Source: Plakobranchus ocellatus
Taxonomy: Eukaryota > Mollusca > Gastropoda > Plakobranchidae
Reading direction: 5' to 3'
DNA: 31,123 nucleotides
Assembly (NCBI GenBank): GCA_019648995.1
Contig: BLXT01000469.1
Location: forward strand, 887,379-918,501
Below are positions 1 through 31,123 of this stretch, piece by piece. The position numbers were made by a program, and so were the translations under genes. The notes below the pieces were generated by a model. It made no database searches. It saw only the letters and a program-made list of their open reading frames with translations, and had not been told where the DNA came from. Each line of letters begins with the position of its first letter. Position 1 is the first letter of the stretch.

Positions 1-18
1 CCCCCCCCCCCCCCCCCC
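1..18. repeat. Poly-C run at the window edge
   Basis: Eighteen consecutive C open the window, inside the KDM5 intron after exon 16. It may be a true homopolymer or a contig-end artefact. Confidence 0.8.
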
Positions 19-95
19 AATTTAAATAAGTCGGATATCTAAATGTCATTTTATTACCTATACAAAATGTCTAACAAAGTTTAATTATCTCTCAC

Positions 96-17799
<17,704 letters not shown>

Positions 17800-17803
<4 letters not shown>

Positions 17804-18081
17804 TCCAGCAACATAATTATTCCAAAGCGTTTACATTTAATCCAAATCCCTGTCACACACAGTTCAACAAGGACTCTCAGAATCGGAAACACACACAAAC
17901 GGCATTGCTGATGGTGCCTAACAACAAACCAAATAGACACAACACGCAAATATTCGAGAAACAAAATAGTTCTTGTATATGACATATTTACAGCAGAATA
18001 ATGGTCAATATGACATTTTATTTTGCCAATAATTCTTTTAAATTGTTTTCTCACTGATTTTTTACTTAAGAATAAGATCAT
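17800..18081 (-). other. Possible upstream ORF touching the KDM5 start codon
   Basis: A 93-codon frame whose TGA stop (17802-17800) overlaps the first KDM5 ATG (17803-17801) as ATGA. It could matter for translation only if KDM5 transcription starts upstream of 18081. Its peptide has no recognisable similarity. Confidence 0.2.
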
Positions 18082-18382
18082 TTGCCTGTTTAGGGAAATA
18101 TAGAAATATGCAAATTATAGGTCGTATAAATACACCTCAATGTTTACGGATGGAAAGGTGAACATAAATTTGACCTCATAGATCTAGTAAAAAAAAAAAA
18201 AAAATTCTCATCAATCAGTGAAACTGTAGTAAACTTTAAAATGAAAATTGGGTCTAAATTTATAATTGAATAGATTTGCGTGTCTAACGACAATCTTTCA
18301 TAATGAAAGAAATTAAACAAAGGCGAAATAAGAGATCAATAAATTGGTGCTGAACTACGCCGGAAAGCGCATCAAATATAAA
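17804..18382. promoter_or_regulatory. Shared bidirectional promoter of KDM5 and CCDC77
   Basis: The two start codons point away from each other with 579 bp between them. Motifs near the CCDC77 side: CCGGAA (ETS core) at 18360-18365, ATTGG (reverse CCAAT) at 18343-18347, and AAAATGGCG (YY1-like) at 18380-18388 overlapping the ATG. Further upstream are ATGCAAAT (POU octamer) at 18108-18115 and TATAAAT at 18125-18131. Transcription start sites are unknown. Promoter function is inferred from gene layout; the individual sites are predictions. Confidence 0.7.
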
Positions 18383-28934
<10,552 letters not shown>

Positions 28935-28956
28935 TACATTTCATATTGACTAGGAA

Positions 28957-28962
28957 AATAAA
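28957..28962 (+). terminator. Probable CCDC77 polyadenylation signal
   Basis: AATAAA begins 23 nt after the stop codon, implying a very short 3' UTR. Another AATAAA occurs near 29067 and others further on, so longer 3' ends are possible. Confidence 0.5.
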
Positions 28963-30276
28963 CTGATAAAACAGCATAAAAATGATCATAATGCATGTAC
29001 ATAATATTTTGCTCAGCTTACATACGATTCACAATCAAGTTACAGTGAGGTGTTCTTGATAAAAAAAATAAAAAAAGAAAATGTGATATCCACTCTCTGG
29101 CATGTCAAAATAATAGCTATAGCAGATTTTATCATAATTGCTGATTTGATTTTTTTCAGGTAAAGATAGATGAGGGTGAGGTGGGAAGAGTATAAGTTAA
29201 AGATTTAATTTGTTTATGTGTGCCAAAACTACTTCAAGCCTGTTGCTACAGAAAATTTTCTCATGGGTTTTTTTTATTTTTTATTTATTGTCAAGATTAA
29301 TCCCTAATACAACATTGCTTCTCATTTAAAGATGGGAATCAAATTTAAACTGTACACAATATTTGTGATCAGCCCACTCAAAATATGTAGTTTGTCAGCA
29401 ATAACCTAACAGAGATATCAATCAAAATTGTCTATCACTGTTGGAGAGAATGTAAAAAATTTGGGGCAGGTTTGAAAAGTTTTAACTCTTTGCAATGTGT
29501 GCCAATTTTTTTTTTTTTTTACCTTCTGAATCTCCAAATTACTTTGTGAGGCAATGGCTGACACACAATTCATTTTCTGTGGACAGGTTACATTTTGAGT
29601 TCTCCAGATATTCTTTCATGCATTCTGTGTACATTTTTTTTTAATTATTGTAATCAATATAGTCTTGTATAGCTTTGGCCTTATTTTCTTGTTCTGGTAA
29701 GCGAGAGTGCTCACAAAGCAACAGATATTGGCTGCATCATTTAGATTTTGTGTGTACCAGAAAGGATAAGTCAAGAAAACACAATTCAAGCACTTAAAAA
29801 GTTAAAAATATATTTTATTTATTTAAGATAGCATTTTTTTTTTTTTAGAATTTGTATCACAATTACGTCAGCTCACAAACATTAATCGTCATTTCAAACT
29901 CTCATTACATTTTCACTTTTTGCCCAGTAGTAACATTAGCATTAGCATCAAAGAAACCTTGTTTTACTTTTCTTTATTGAAATATGTTTATGTCAACTAA
30001 AGCCAGTATACTGGTACTTCCTTATTCCAATATTTTTCCTATCAAGAGTCTGTTCCATAGGTTGGTGCATCTCAATTGGTCTCTACAAGAAAAGTTTTAG
30101 AAAGTTAATAAATATATGATTTTCTTTCAATTCTCATTCGTTTGAACTCAACACTTATCAAAAGATATTTTAAAGCAATATTTTTGCTAAATTGGCATTT
30201 ACTTAAGGAGGTTTGGTGAGACACAATGCTGTGCATCTATTTTAAAATTTTGACTTTAAAATTTTGTCATGAAAGG

Positions 30277-30433
30277 TATCATTTTCATTGACAAATGCCA
30301 ATATTAACAGAGTTGATTTCTCTTACTTTATAATAAAGTAAGAGCAATCAACTCAGTTAATATTGGCATTACTTTATAATAAAGTAAGAGCAATCAACTC
30401 AGTTAATATTGGCATTTGTCAATGAAAATGATA
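30277..30433. repeat. Near-perfect inverted repeat with internal 46-bp tandem duplication
   Basis: Left arm 30277-30331 and right arm 30379-30433 (55 nt each) are reverse complements with only 2 mismatches. A 46-bp unit beginning ACTTTATAATAAAGTAAGAG is present twice, identical, at 30325-30370 and 30371-30416. The ancestral form would be a nearly loopless 111-bp hairpin. Consistent with a MITE or a young palindrome; a transcribed hairpin RNA is possible. Confidence 0.88.
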
Positions 30434-31123
30434 ATAAAGTTTATTATTTATTCCCTTAGTTTTTAAATTTGGACACATCTGTTCAAAAGCAATTTTATTT
30501 GTCTTCACAAGTCCGTCCATCTTGTAGATTAAGCAGAATGAGTTTTATAGTACAAATTGCAATCTGCTCTGTTGTGTAGGATGTGCTCAAAATTTCATAT
30601 ACTATAATGTTGCCTTCTGTTATTCATTATTTTTTCCTAGTTGAAATTCACTGTCAAGGGAAACTGGAGCAATGTATATGGGAAAATCGGAGATTTTTTT
30701 TTAACAAATAAAAGGTGAAAATCACATAAGAATAATAGTAGAACGATTCCCTTGTCTTTTGTTATAAAATAAAAATGTTCTGTGGTTTCTGATGTTGCAG
30801 TTGTCAATCTACTGCATGTTTACTTTGAGACTTAGCATGATATTTAGGTAAGACAGAAAAAATTGGTCAATTGAAATTGACATAACATAGGAAATAAGAT
30901 CAGTTTATCTCCATGCATCTAAGAATGTTAACTAAAAGTTCTAGATGTAGATGATAAGAAATCATATGCCTTGGCAAATATTCTTGAAATCTTGGACAAG
31001 ATTAATAGTTCGTAAATTTCTTTAAAATCTTGACATCATAAGCCCTCTTAGTTATTAATCTAACAAATAATTTGTGGATTTCACACTTCTGGCTAATATT
31101 TCAGTTCTGTGATAGTAACCAGT

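Larger units (their letters stand above)
28935..31123. other. Downstream region, 2.2 kb, no recognised gene
   Basis: AT-rich sequence after the CCDC77 stop. Holds polyadenylation candidates, T homopolymers, a small TTTAAAATTTTGAC repeat at 30241-30265 and the hairpin at 30277-30433. I see no coding similarity on either strand. Confidence 0.7.

Overview
This is a eukaryotic nuclear genomic window, AT-rich, with many homopolymers and microsatellites and an 18-base run of N at 11701-11718. The two genes are typical of animals. The protein similarity, short exons, intron sizes and a dispersed GATCTA-type repeat suggest a lophotrochozoan, probably a gastropod mollusc. The taxon is inference; the gene identities are not.

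Two spliced protein-coding genes lie head-to-head. On the minus strand, 17803 down to 96, is the 5' two-fifths of a KDM5/JARID1 histone H3K4 demethylase: 16 exons, 661 residues, continuing past the left edge. JmjN, ARID, PHD1 and a complete JmjC domain with all iron and 2-oxoglutarate ligands are present. PHD2, PHD3, the PLU-1 region and most of the C5HC2 region must lie to the left. On the plus strand, 18383-28934, is a complete 11-exon gene for a 528-residue coiled-coil protein recognisable as CCDC77. Reading frame and splice phase close exactly at every junction of both genes.

The two start codons are about 580 bp apart, so 17804-18382 is the presumed shared bidirectional promoter. It has an ETS core, a reverse CCAAT box and a YY1-like motif overlapping the CCDC77 ATG. 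From memory, KDM5A and CCDC77 are also adjacent and head-to-head in human (12p13.33), so this looks like an ancient conserved pair.

Region by region: 96-8671 holds KDM5 exons 16 to 5. 8672-15685 is a 7.0-kb intron that splits the ARID domain and carries (TAG)25, a 36-bp minisatellite, the assembly gap and a CpG-rich block. 15686-17803 holds KDM5 exons 4 to 1. 17804-18382 is the promoter. 18383-28934 is CCDC77, with a fold-back repeat in intron 1 and a GC-rich hairpin plus acidic ORF in intron 5. 28935-31123 is downstream sequence with a strong 157-bp inverted-repeat hairpin and no recognisable gene.

The most interesting leads are the conserved head-to-head pair, an unlisted in-frame 51-nt candidate cassette exon inside the KDM5 catalytic domain (941-991), the hairpin at 30277-30433, and the strong excess of the palindrome CTAGATCTAG. 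No wholly new system was seen.
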